A stretch of 64,000 bases of DNA from Paracoccaceae bacterium (GTDB taxonomy: Bacteria; Pseudomonadota; Alphaproteobacteria; Rhodobacterales; Rhodobacteraceae). The position numbers were made by a program, and so were the translations under genes. A model generated the notes under the pieces. The model saw only the letters and a program-made list of their open reading frames with translations. It was not told where the DNA came from and made no database searches. Location of the stretch: NCBI GenBank assembly GCA_947504705.1, contig CANNIA010000011.1:33940-97939 (forward strand), written 5' to 3'. This document shows, one piece after another, positions 26,995 to 33,961 of this stretch (its first letter is position 1; each line of letters starts with the position of its first letter).

Positions 26995-28287
26995 ATGTCA
27001 AACATGTTCGACTACGGCCACTTCCAGTTCGAGAGCAAGCAGGACCTGTTCGACAAGGCGATCAAGTTCTGGAATCCGGACAAGACCAAGTTCTGGCAGT
27101 CGGTCGGGGTCGATCTGGTGATCGACCGGCGTGAGGGCTATTTCCTCTATGACATGTCAGGTCGACGGCTGATCGACCTGCATTTGAACGGCGGAACTTA
27201 CAACTTTGGCCATCGCCACCCCGAACTGGTCGAGACGCTGAAAGGCGCGCTCGACTACTTCGACATGGGCAACCATTGGTTTCCCTCGGTCGCGCGGTCG
27301 GCGCTCTCCGAGGCGTTGATCAGGGTCTCGCCCGGCATGGCCTATGCGGTCTTTGGTGCCGGCGGGGCCGAGGCTGTGGATATCGCGCTGAAGTCTGCCC
27401 GATATGCCACAAAACGCCGCAAGATCGTGTCGATCATCAAGGGCTATCACGGCCACGGTGGGTTGTCGGTGGCAACGGGAGACGAGCGGTTCTCGAAGAT
27501 ATTCTTGTCCGACCAGCCCGCTGACTTTATCCAAGTGCCGTTCAACGACATTGGCGCAATGGAGCAGGCGCTGAGCGGCAATGACATAGCGGCGCTGATC
27601 ATGGAGACGATCCCCGCGACCTATGGTTTCCCAATGCCCAATCCGGGCTATCTGCAGGCCTGTCGTGACCTCTGCACCCGCTATGGCGCGATGTATATCG
27701 CCGACGAAGTGCAGACCGGCCTGATGCGCACGGGCGAGATGTGGGGTTGGCAGGCCTATGGCATCCAGCCCGACATCATGGTCACGGCCAAGGGCCTGAC
27801 GGGCGGGATCTATCCGATTTCGGCGGCACTTCTGAACGAAAAGGCGGGCGGCTGGCTGCACGAGGATGGGGCGGCGCATATCTCGACTTCTGGTGGGGCG
27901 GAACTGGGCTGCGTCGTCGCCCACAAGGTGATCGAGATGCTGCAGCGCCCCCAAGTGCGGGCGAATGTGTTGACGGTGGCCGAGTTCATGCGCGACGGCA
28001 TGGCCGAGATGATCGCGCGCCACGGCGATGTGTTCACCGGCGTGCGGCAAAAGGGCGTGATCCTTGGGCTGGAGTTTGGAAATTCCGGCGAAAACGCGGT
28101 GGCCGTGTCGCGGGCACTTTATGAAAACGGGGTCTGGGCGATCTTTTCCTCGCTCGACAAGCGGGTGTTGCAGTGGAAGCCGGGGGCCCTGCTGACGGCT
28201 GACCTGTGCCAGGAAATCCTTGACCGGTTTGATGCCGCGATGCCACGGGCGCGCGAATTGGTACATGCTGCGAAGAAGGGGAACTGA
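26995..28287 (+). CDS. PLP class III aminotransferase-fold enzyme of the microcompartment operon (putative amino-alcohol-phosphate phospho-lyase)
   Basis: The protein of about 430 residues has the class III aminotransferase fold: HLNGGTYNFGHRHPEL, FGAGGAEAVDIALKSAR, the PLP-binding Asp in YIADEVQTGLMRTG, and the Schiff-base lysine in MVTAKGLTGGIYP. In the aminoacetone utilization compartment the homologous position is held by a phospho-lyase turning 1-amino-2-propanol phosphate into propionaldehyde, ammonia and phosphate. The kinase and acylating dehydrogenase here fit that role better than transamination. Starts at 26995 and 27004 are both possible. First gene of the operon; the next ATG lies one base past its stop. 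Confidence 0.82.
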   Translation: MSNMFDYGHFQFESKQDLFDKAIKFWNPDKTKFWQSVGVDLVIDRREGYFLYDMSGRRLIDLHLNGGTYNFGHRHPELVETLKGALDYFDMGNHWFPSVARSALSEALIRVSPGMAYAVFGAGGAEAVDIALKSARYATKRRKIVSIIKGYHGHGGLSVATGDERFSKIFLSDQPADFIQVPFNDIGAMEQALSGNDIAALIMETIPATYGFPMPNPGYLQACRDLCTRYGAMYIADEVQTGLMRTGEMWGWQAYGIQPDIMVTAKGLTGGIYPISAALLNEKAGGWLHEDGAAHISTSGGAELGCVVAHKVIEMLQRPQVRANVLTVAEFMRDGMAEMIARHGDVFTGVRQKGVILGLEFGNSGENAVAVSRALYENGVWAIFSSLDKRVLQWKPGALLTADLCQEILDRFDAAMPRARELVHAAKKGN

Positions 28288-28288
28288 G

Positions 28289-29806
28289 ATGGTTGATCGT
28301 TCCGAACCCCTGTTGAAGATGCCCGATGTCGCGCTGGAACAGGCGCGGATGATGCTGGACCGTGCCCGGTGGGCTGCGGCGCGGATGCAGAAGTTGGACC
28401 GTACGGCAGTGCTGCGGATTTGCGAGGCGGTGGCGAAGGCGGGCCACGCCCGCGCGCAGGACTTTGCCGAAATGGCGGTGCGTGAGACCGGCATGGGGGT
28501 CGTGGCGCACAAGGTGCAGAAGAACCAGGCCTGCTCGCAGGGGATTCTGGACCTGTATCGGAACGAAGATTTCATCTCGCCCCGCATTCAAGCGGATCGA
28601 AAGATCGTGGAACTGCCACGCCCCGCCGGGGTGATCTTTGCGCTGGTGCCGGTGACGAACCCGGTGGCCACGGTCTATTTCAAGGCCATGCTGGCGCTGA
28701 TGACGCGCAACGCGATCATCCTGTCGCCGCATCCGCAGGCGAAAGGCGTCTGCGCAGAGGCCGCGCGGGTCATGGCCGAGGCAGCAAAAGCTGCGGGTGC
28801 GCCGGATGGGTCGATCCAGGTGATCGATGCCCCGACGATCCCGCTGATCGAGGCGCTGATGGGTGACGAGCGGATCGACTTGATCGTGGCAACCGGTGGC
28901 CCTGCGGTGGTCAAGGCGGCCTATCGCTCAGGCAATCCGGCGATTGGGGTTGGCCCCGGCAATGCGCCGGTTGTCGTCGATGACAGCGCCGATCTGAAAG
29001 CGGCGGCCAAGCGGATCGTCGCGTCGAAAAGCTTCGACAATTCGATCCTGTGCACCAATGAATCGACGGTTCTGGCCTTTGCCAGCATCGCCGACCGGCT
29101 GCTGGAGGCGATGAAGGCCGAAGGAGCGCATCTTTGCACGTCGGATCAGGTTGCCAAGTTGCGTGCGCTTCTGTTCACTGACACCGGGTTCAACACAGCG
29201 ATGATCGGCAAGGATGCCGAGGTCATCGCCCGCGCGGCTGGCTTCAGCGCGCCGGGGGCGAAGATTCTAGTGACGCCGGTTGATATGGTTCAGCCGGAAG
29301 AAAAGCTGGTGCGCGAAAAGCTGGCGCCGGTTCTGGCCTTCGCCCGGGTGCCCGGGATCGATCAGGCGATTTCCGCTGCGCGGTCGATGATGCGCAAGGC
29401 GGGGCAGGGCCATTCAGCGGTGATCCATTCCCGGAACGAAGGCCATATCCTTGCCTTTGCCGCAGGAGTGCCGGCTCTGCGGGTGGCGGTCAACGTCGGG
29501 GCCTCGCTGGGGGCTTCCGGGTTTGAAACCCACCTTGGGCCGTCGATGACCATCGGCACCGGCTTTGCGGGCGGCTCGTCCTTGGGCGAGAACCTGACGC
29601 CGCAGCACCTGCTGCATTTCACCCGCATTGCGTATAACAAGGACTCGGGCGAGGCCTTCGGCAACTTCGCGGGGTTGGACCCGTTGAACTTGCCCAAGCG
29701 GGTGGCGGCCCCCATGTCGCTGGCTGTCAACAACTCCGAAGCTGATCTCCGCGCCGAATTGCGCAAGATCATCTTGGAAGAGCTGAAGTCGGTGCTGGCG
29801 GCATAA
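28289..29806 (+). CDS. CoA-acylating aldehyde dehydrogenase of the microcompartment
   Basis: The 505-residue ALDH-superfamily protein of the PduP/EutE acylating type oxidises an aldehyde, probably propionaldehyde, to its acyl-CoA with NAD+. Motifs include VPVTNPVATVYFKAML, ATGGPAVVKAAY, GVGPGNAPVVVD and catalytic Cys255 in NSILCTNES. There is no N-terminal encapsulation peptide. Instead the last 24 residues form an amphipathic helix (SEADLRAELRKIILEELKSV) after a loose linker, the usual form of a C-terminal encapsulation peptide. AAGGGGA precedes the start. The stop overlaps the next ATG (TAATG). Confidence 0.92.
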   Translation: MVDRSEPLLKMPDVALEQARMMLDRARWAAARMQKLDRTAVLRICEAVAKAGHARAQDFAEMAVRETGMGVVAHKVQKNQACSQGILDLYRNEDFISPRIQADRKIVELPRPAGVIFALVPVTNPVATVYFKAMLALMTRNAIILSPHPQAKGVCAEAARVMAEAAKAAGAPDGSIQVIDAPTIPLIEALMGDERIDLIVATGGPAVVKAAYRSGNPAIGVGPGNAPVVVDDSADLKAAAKRIVASKSFDNSILCTNESTVLAFASIADRLLEAMKAEGAHLCTSDQVAKLRALLFTDTGFNTAMIGKDAEVIARAAGFSAPGAKILVTPVDMVQPEEKLVREKLAPVLAFARVPGIDQAISAARSMMRKAGQGHSAVIHSRNEGHILAFAAGVPALRVAVNVGASLGASGFETHLGPSMTIGTGFAGGSSLGENLTPQHLLHFTRIAYNKDSGEAFGNFAGLDPLNLPKRVAAPMSLAVNNSEADLRAELRKIILEELKSVLAA

Positions 29807-30411
29807 TGGCAACGCTTCGCTCCCACATCTTCATCGACCAGCTGCAACCGCAGACCATGTGCTATCTTGGCACCTGGATCCGTGGTTCGCTACCCCGCAC
29901 CGGCATGGCCGCACAGGTTATCGAGGTCGCCCCCGGTCTGGACATAGAGGCGCTGACCGACGTTGCCCTTAAATCGGCCGAAGTGCAGGGCGGCATTCTG
30001 GTCGTCGAACGGCAGTTTGGCTATCTGGAGTTCCACTCCCGCGACATTTCCGCCGTGAAAGCGGCGGCCGAGGCGGTGCTGAATGCGATGGGGATGACGC
30101 CCGACAAAGCGATGAAGCCGAAGATCCTGGCCAGCCGTATCATCACCCGGATCGACGCCGGTCACGCCTTCCTGATCAACCGCAACAAGGGCGGGTCGAT
30201 GATTTTGGCGGGCGAGACATTGTTCGTGCTGGAAACCGAACCGGCTGCCTACGCGATCCTTGCGGCCAATGCCGCCGAAAAGGCCGCCAATATCAAGATC
30301 GTCGATTACCGGATGATCGGCGCGACCGGGCGGCTGTATCTTTCGGGCACCGACTCGGAAGTGCGGGCTGCCGCAAGTGCCGCTGAACAGGCGCTGGAGA
30401 TGGGGACATGA
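29806..30411 (+). CDS. Microcompartment shell protein, tandem-domain (BMC-T)
   Basis: The 201-residue protein contains two BMC domains in tandem and should form pseudohexameric trimers in the shell facets. Domain one covers about residues 20-95 (VIEVAPGLDIEALTDVALKS, GGILVVERQFGYLEFH). Domain two covers about 105-200 (AGHAFLINRNKGGSMILAGETLFVLE, MIGATGRLYLSGTDSEV). It is clearly paralogous to the BMC-T at 31353. BMC-T trimers often have a large gated pore for bulky substrates or cofactors; the pore residues cannot be placed without a structure model. It overlaps the next gene by 4 bases. Confidence 0.93.
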   Translation: MATLRSHIFIDQLQPQTMCYLGTWIRGSLPRTGMAAQVIEVAPGLDIEALTDVALKSAEVQGGILVVERQFGYLEFHSRDISAVKAAAEAVLNAMGMTPDKAMKPKILASRIITRIDAGHAFLINRNKGGSMILAGETLFVLETEPAAYAILAANAAEKAANIKIVDYRMIGATGRLYLSGTDSEVRAAASAAEQALEMGT

Positions 30412-30788
30412 CCCAAAACGATCTGCGCCAGATGGTAAGGGACGTGCTGCGCGAGGTGGTGGCTTCGCGCGGGCAGGTTGCGGCCAATGCCCCCGCCTCC
30501 GAAATCGTACGCATCAACAGCGACGCCGACCTGATGGCCTTTGCCCGTCGGGTGATCGAAGCGCAGACTGCTGTCACCTCGGGTGAGTTGCGGTTCACTT
30601 TGACTGCCCCGGTGGCAAGTCCGGCGCCGGCCACTGGCGGTGCAGCGCTGACCGGCGTCATCACCGAAACGACCGTCAACCGCCATGCCAGCGCCGGATG
30701 CCTGCTTTTGGCCCCCGGCGCGGTTGTCACCCCGCTGGCCCGCGACCGTGCGCGCCAGCTTAATCTGAAACTGGAAAGGTCACGCTGA
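30408..30788 (+). CDS. Unknown microcompartment protein with N-terminal encapsulation-like helix
   Basis: The 126-residue protein has three parts. An amphipathic helix (NDLRQMVRDVLREVVASRG) resembles both classic encapsulation peptides and the C-terminal helix of the neighbouring aldehyde dehydrogenase. An Ala/Pro-rich linker follows near residues 60-78. A C-terminal domain (ITETTVNRHASAGCLLLAPG, then AVVTPLARDRARQLNLKLER) has a TPLARDRAR segment recalling PduM/PduL-type proteins, though no metal-binding histidine set is evident. Overlapping starts and stops on both sides tie it to the shell genes. Function unknown; possibly an internal scaffold or cargo adaptor. Confidence 0.8.
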   Translation: MTQNDLRQMVRDVLREVVASRGQVAANAPASEIVRINSDADLMAFARRVIEAQTAVTSGELRFTLTAPVASPAPATGGAALTGVITETTVNRHASAGCLLLAPGAVVTPLARDRARQLNLKLERSR

Positions 30789-31042
30789 TGCTGAAGGCAA
30801 CCGTCACGGGCCGCATCTGGTCCACCAAAAAGCTCCCTGAAATGCCTGCGGGCTCGATCCTTGAGGTCCAGGTGGACGAAACCAACTCTCGCCTTCTGGC
30901 CTTTGACCCGCTGGGATGCGGCGACGGCGAGAAGGTGATCATCGCCACCGGCTCGGTTGCAGCCGCGTGGTTTCCCGGCAAGGCCCCGCCGATCGACGCA
31001 CTGATCGTCGGATCGATTGATGACCCAACACCCAAATCCTAA
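30788..31042 (+). CDS. Microcompartment vertex protein (BMC-P, EutN/CcmL family)
   Basis: The 84-residue pentamer-forming protein caps the icosahedral vertices of the shell. The EutN/CcmL pattern is visible: [48 protein letters not shown], a variable loop and [10 protein letters not shown]. Length is normal. The start overlaps the previous stop by one base (TGATG). It is the only vertex gene in the window, so one pentamer type should cap the shell. Confidence 0.95.
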   Translation: MLKATVTGRIWSTKKLPEMPAGSILEVQVDETNSRLLAFDPLGCGDGEKVIIATGSVAAAWFPGKAPPIDALIVGSIDDPTPKS

Positions 31043-31067
31043 ACCAACTTCACCAAGGAGAAAACTC

Positions 31068-31349
31068 ATGTCCAGCAATGCCATCGGAATGATTGAAACC
31101 AAGGGTTATGTGGCCGCTCTTGCCGCTGCAGATGCCATGGTCAAGGCCGCCAATGTCACCATCATCGGCCGCGAGGAGGTGGGCGACGGTCTGGTTGCCG
31201 TGATCATCAACGGTGATGTCGGTGCCGTGAAGGCCGCGACCGAAGCCGGGGCCGAAGTCGCGGGCCAGATCGGCACGCTGGTGTCGGTGCATGTGATCCC
31301 GCGTCCGCATGCGGATGTGTCGAAGTACTTCACCGCTGTCACCAAGTAA
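31068..31349 (+). CDS. Microcompartment shell protein, single-domain hexamer (BMC-H)
   Basis: The 93-residue canonical BMC-H protein forms the bulk of the facets: [68 protein letters not shown]. It has the strongest ribosome site of the operon (AAGGAG, 8 bases before the ATG at 31068) and is the only shell gene set apart by a 25-bp gap. That agrees with the need for many more copies of BMC-H than of the coupled shell genes. Only one BMC-H is encoded. Confidence 0.96.
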   Translation: MSSNAIGMIETKGYVAALAAADAMVKAANVTIIGREEVGDGLVAVIINGDVGAVKAATEAGAEVAGQIGTLVSVHVIPRPHADVSKYFTAVTK

Positions 31350-31352
31350 GCC

Positions 31353-32018
31353 ATGACCACCGCCCGCAGGCCCTCCCCCGGATCGACTTCGGGCGATCTG
31401 CGTGTGTTCCTGACGCTGGACGACCTGCAACCGCAGTTCGCAGCCTACATGGGCACACCCACGCGCGCCCGGGGCTATCCGCCCTATGCCGGTCAGCATG
31501 CGCTGATCATCGAGGTCGCTCCCGGTCTGATGATCGAGCGGGTGATGGATCTGGCCTTGAAGGCCGACCCGGACCTGGAACCGGGGATCCTGTTTGTCGA
31601 ACGCCAGTTCGGCATTCTGGAGATTCACGGCGACGACAAGGATCAGCTTCTGGCCGCAGGCCGGGCCGTGTTGCAGGGCTTGGGGCTGACCGAGGGTGAC
31701 CAGCTTGCGCCCCGCCTGCTCTATGCCGATGTGATCGAAGACATCGCCGACCAGCATGCGGTGATCATCAACCGCAACCGGCAGGCCTCGATGATCATCC
31801 CGGGCGAGACGCTGCTGGTGGTCGAGATGGTGCCTGCCCTTTACGCGGCGATTGCAGCGAACGAGGCGGAGAAGGCCGCACCCGGCCTGACGCTGGTCGA
31901 TGTGCAGATGATCGGGGCTGCCGGGCGGCTTTACATGTCAGGCAAGACAGCGGATGTCGAAGCCGGGCTTGCCCGGATCGAGACTGTTCTGGCAGGAATA
32001 GAGGGCCGCAAGGTCTGA
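31353..32018 (+). CDS. Second tandem-domain shell protein (BMC-T)
   Basis: The 221-residue paralog of the BMC-T at 29806 shares VIINRN, PGETLLVVE, EAEKAAPG and VQMIGAAGRLYMSG. It differs in an N-terminal extension of about 15 residues (MTTARRPSPGSTSG) and a longer loop GTPTRARGYPPYAG in domain one. Two distinct trimers in one shell usually imply different transport tasks. It has no ribosome site and starts 3 bases after the BMC-H stop, so it is probably translated by coupling. Confidence 0.93.
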   Translation: MTTARRPSPGSTSGDLRVFLTLDDLQPQFAAYMGTPTRARGYPPYAGQHALIIEVAPGLMIERVMDLALKADPDLEPGILFVERQFGILEIHGDDKDQLLAAGRAVLQGLGLTEGDQLAPRLLYADVIEDIADQHAVIINRNRQASMIIPGETLLVVEMVPALYAAIAANEAEKAAPGLTLVDVQMIGAAGRLYMSGKTADVEAGLARIETVLAGIEGRKV

Positions 32019-32037
32019 AGCCAGTTGGGGGGGGACG

Positions 32038-33051
32038 ATGAGTGATTTCGACAGCCTGAGCTTTGAGGCGCAACTGCCCCTGTTGCAGGAACTGGCCGAG
32101 TCCGCCTGCGTGCTGTTTCCCGTACCCGACGGGGTGAGTGTCTCGCTTTTGAACCTTTCGGAGAACGCGACCTATAAGGTTCAGGCCGCCGATGGCCGCC
32201 GCTGGGCGATGCGCATTCACCGCGACGGTTATCATTCGAAGACTGCGATAGCGTCAGAGTTGGCCTGGCTGATTGACCTTCGGGCAACCGGCGTGGTCAC
32301 GACCGCCGCGCCCGTGAAGGGTCGCGATGGCGAGCTGATCCAGCAACTGGCCCATCCCCGCATGGCGCGGCCCCGGAATATCGTGCTTTTCGACTGGGAA
32401 ACCGGGGCGGAACCGGGGATAGGCGAGGATCTGACTGGTGCCTTCCAGGACCTGGGCGAAGTGACAGCGCGGATGCACCTGCATGCGCGGTCGTGGAAGC
32501 GGCCTGAGTGGTTCACCCGGCTGACCTGGGATTTCGAGACCAGCCTTGGCGAGGCTGCCCCCCATTGGGGCCGCTGGCGCGATGGGATGGGGGTCGATGG
32601 CGAAAGGGCAGGGCTCTTTGGTCGGACGGTTGACCTGATCGGCAAACGGCTGGCCGCCTATGGTGCCGGGCCGGACCGCTTTGGCCTGATCCATTGCGAC
32701 CTGCGGCTCGCGAACCTGTTGATCGACGGGCGGGAGGTCAAGGTCATCGACTTTGACGACAGTGGCTTTGGCTGGTTCATGTATGACGCGGCCACGCCGG
32801 TGTCGTTCTATGAACACGAACCGCAGGTGCCGGCGCTGATCGAAGCCTGGAAGGAAGGCTATCGCCGTGTGATGCCTCTGTCGAAGGCGGACGAGGACGA
32901 AATCCCGACCTTCGTCATGCTGCGTCGCCTTTTGCTGGTGGCCTGGATCGGCAGCCATCATGAGACCGATTTGGCCAAGTCGATGGGCCTGCCCTATACC
33001 GAAGGCACCGTAGCGCTGTGCGAGGCTTATCTGCGCCAGTTTGGCGGGTAG
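32038..33051 (+). CDS. APH-fold kinase of the microcompartment operon (putative 1-amino-2-propanol kinase)
   Basis: The 337-residue aminoglycoside/choline phosphotransferase-fold protein has a nucleotide loop region near NLSENATYKVQAADGRRWAMRIH (with R/K in place of the usual beta-3 lysine context). The catalytic loop is LIHCDLRLANLLIDG (H-x-D-x4-N) and the metal motif VIDFDDSGFG. In the aminoacetone utilization compartment an APH-fold kinase phosphorylates (S)-1-amino-2-propanol before the phospho-lyase acts; the same gene position and fold suggest the same task. It is the last gene of the operon, followed by three palindromes. Confidence 0.82.
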   Translation: MSDFDSLSFEAQLPLLQELAESACVLFPVPDGVSVSLLNLSENATYKVQAADGRRWAMRIHRDGYHSKTAIASELAWLIDLRATGVVTTAAPVKGRDGELIQQLAHPRMARPRNIVLFDWETGAEPGIGEDLTGAFQDLGEVTARMHLHARSWKRPEWFTRLTWDFETSLGEAAPHWGRWRDGMGVDGERAGLFGRTVDLIGKRLAAYGAGPDRFGLIHCDLRLANLLIDGREVKVIDFDDSGFGWFMYDAATPVSFYEHEPQVPALIEAWKEGYRRVMPLSKADEDEIPTFVMLRRLLLVAWIGSHHETDLAKSMGLPYTEGTVALCEAYLRQFGG

Positions 33052-33119
33052 CCGATTTCTTCAAAGAAATCGGACCGAAATCTTCGAAGATTTCGGCGCG
33101 GAGTTTTCGAAAACTCCGC
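33052..33119. repeat. Three tandem 22-bp palindromes at a 23-bp period, bidirectional terminator
   Basis: Palindromes occupy 33052-33073, 33075-33096 and 33098-33119, each 22 bases and separated by a single base. Arms are CCGATTTCTT/AAGAAATCGG, CCGAAATCTT/AAGATTTCGG and GCGGAGTTTT/AAAACTCCGC, each with a 2-base centre (CA or CG). All three stems are perfect. The array starts one base after the kinase stop and ends 8 bases before the SDR stop, so it lies exactly between two convergent operons. Terminator use is likely; the regular period hints at a repeat family or protein binding. Confidence 0.8.
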
Positions 33120-33127
33120 CCCCTTGT

Positions 33128-33898
33128 TCAAGCCTGCGCCAGCGCGTCCAGGCTTTCCGGCAGGATCTGCCCTCCATCGACGATGATTGACTGGCCGGTC
33201 ACATAACCCGCTTCCTTCGAGGCGAAGTAAAGCGCGGCGTGGCCGATGTCGTCCACCGTCCCCAGCTTCTTCAGCGGGATCGAGTTGGCCATCGATTGCT
33301 GATAGGCCTCGCCCATCTCGATTAGGCCCTCCGTCAGGATATTGCCCGGCATCACCGCATTGACCGTGATCCCGTATTTCGCCAGCTCGATGCAGGCCGT
33401 GCGCATGAACCCCAATTGCCCCGCCTTAGTTGCCCCGTAATGTGTCCATCCCGGAAAGCCCGTCACCGGCCCAGTGATCGACGACGTCAGCACGATCCGC
33501 CCCTGATCCGACCCCTTCAGATGCGGCACCGCGGCCTGTACCGACAGGAAGGTGCCTTTCAGGTTGGTGTTCTGCACTTCGTCCCACTGCGCCTCGGTCA
33601 TCTCTTCCAGCCGCGCGGGCGGGAAGATGCCGGCATTGGCGCACAAGACATCAAGCCCGCCGTTCCGCTGGGCCACTTCGGCCAGCGCAGCGGTGATCGA
33701 GACCTTGGACGTCACGTCACCAGCGACCCCAAAGGCGCCGTGGCCGATCTCCTTGGCCGCTGCTTCGGCTGCGTCCTGGTTGCGGGCGATGATCGCCACT
33801 TTGGCCCCCGCCTGGGCGAAGACCCGGGCGATGCCCTTGCCTATGCCTTTTGACCCACCGGTCACTGCGACAGACCGGCCCTTGAGCGATTGCGTCAT
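33128..33898 (-). CDS. Short-chain dehydrogenase (putative amino-alcohol dehydrogenase)
   Basis: The 256-residue classical SDR has TGGSKGIGKGIA for NAD(P) binding, NAG in LCANAGIF, catalytic Ser in LTSSITG, Tyr and Lys in YGATKAGQ, and the C-terminal VDGGQILPESLDALAQA. In aminoacetone utilization loci an SDR interconverts aminoacetone and 1-amino-2-propanol; proximity to the BMC operon suggests the same here. However, it is on the opposite strand, at the end of the dehydratase operon. A generic 3-ketoacyl reductase-like activity cannot be excluded. Confidence 0.85.
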   Translation of the reverse strand: MTQSLKGRSVAVTGGSKGIGKGIARVFAQAGAKVAIIARNQDAAEAAAKEIGHGAFGVAGDVTSKVSITAALAEVAQRNGGLDVLCANAGIFPPARLEEMTEAQWDEVQNTNLKGTFLSVQAAVPHLKGSDQGRIVLTSSITGPVTGFPGWTHYGATKAGQLGFMRTACIELAKYGITVNAVMPGNILTEGLIEMGEAYQQSMANSIPLKKLGTVDDIGHAALYFASKEAGYVTGQSIIVDGGQILPESLDALAQA

Positions 33899-33961
33899 TC
33901 CGTCCTCCGAATTGAAAAGGGGCAGCAGTTTCCTGCTGCCCCGCTGTTTTGACCCGGCGGT

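Noticed and set aside
26995..33051. Assigning the compartment as a standard PDU or EUT type
   Set aside because: No EutBC, PduL, PduQ or PduGH is present, the dehydratase is on the other strand and lacks encapsulation signals, and the operon itself carries an APH kinase and a class III PLP enzyme.
33052..33119. CRISPR array
   Set aside because: Units are palindromes with one-base gaps and no spacers, and no cas genes are nearby.
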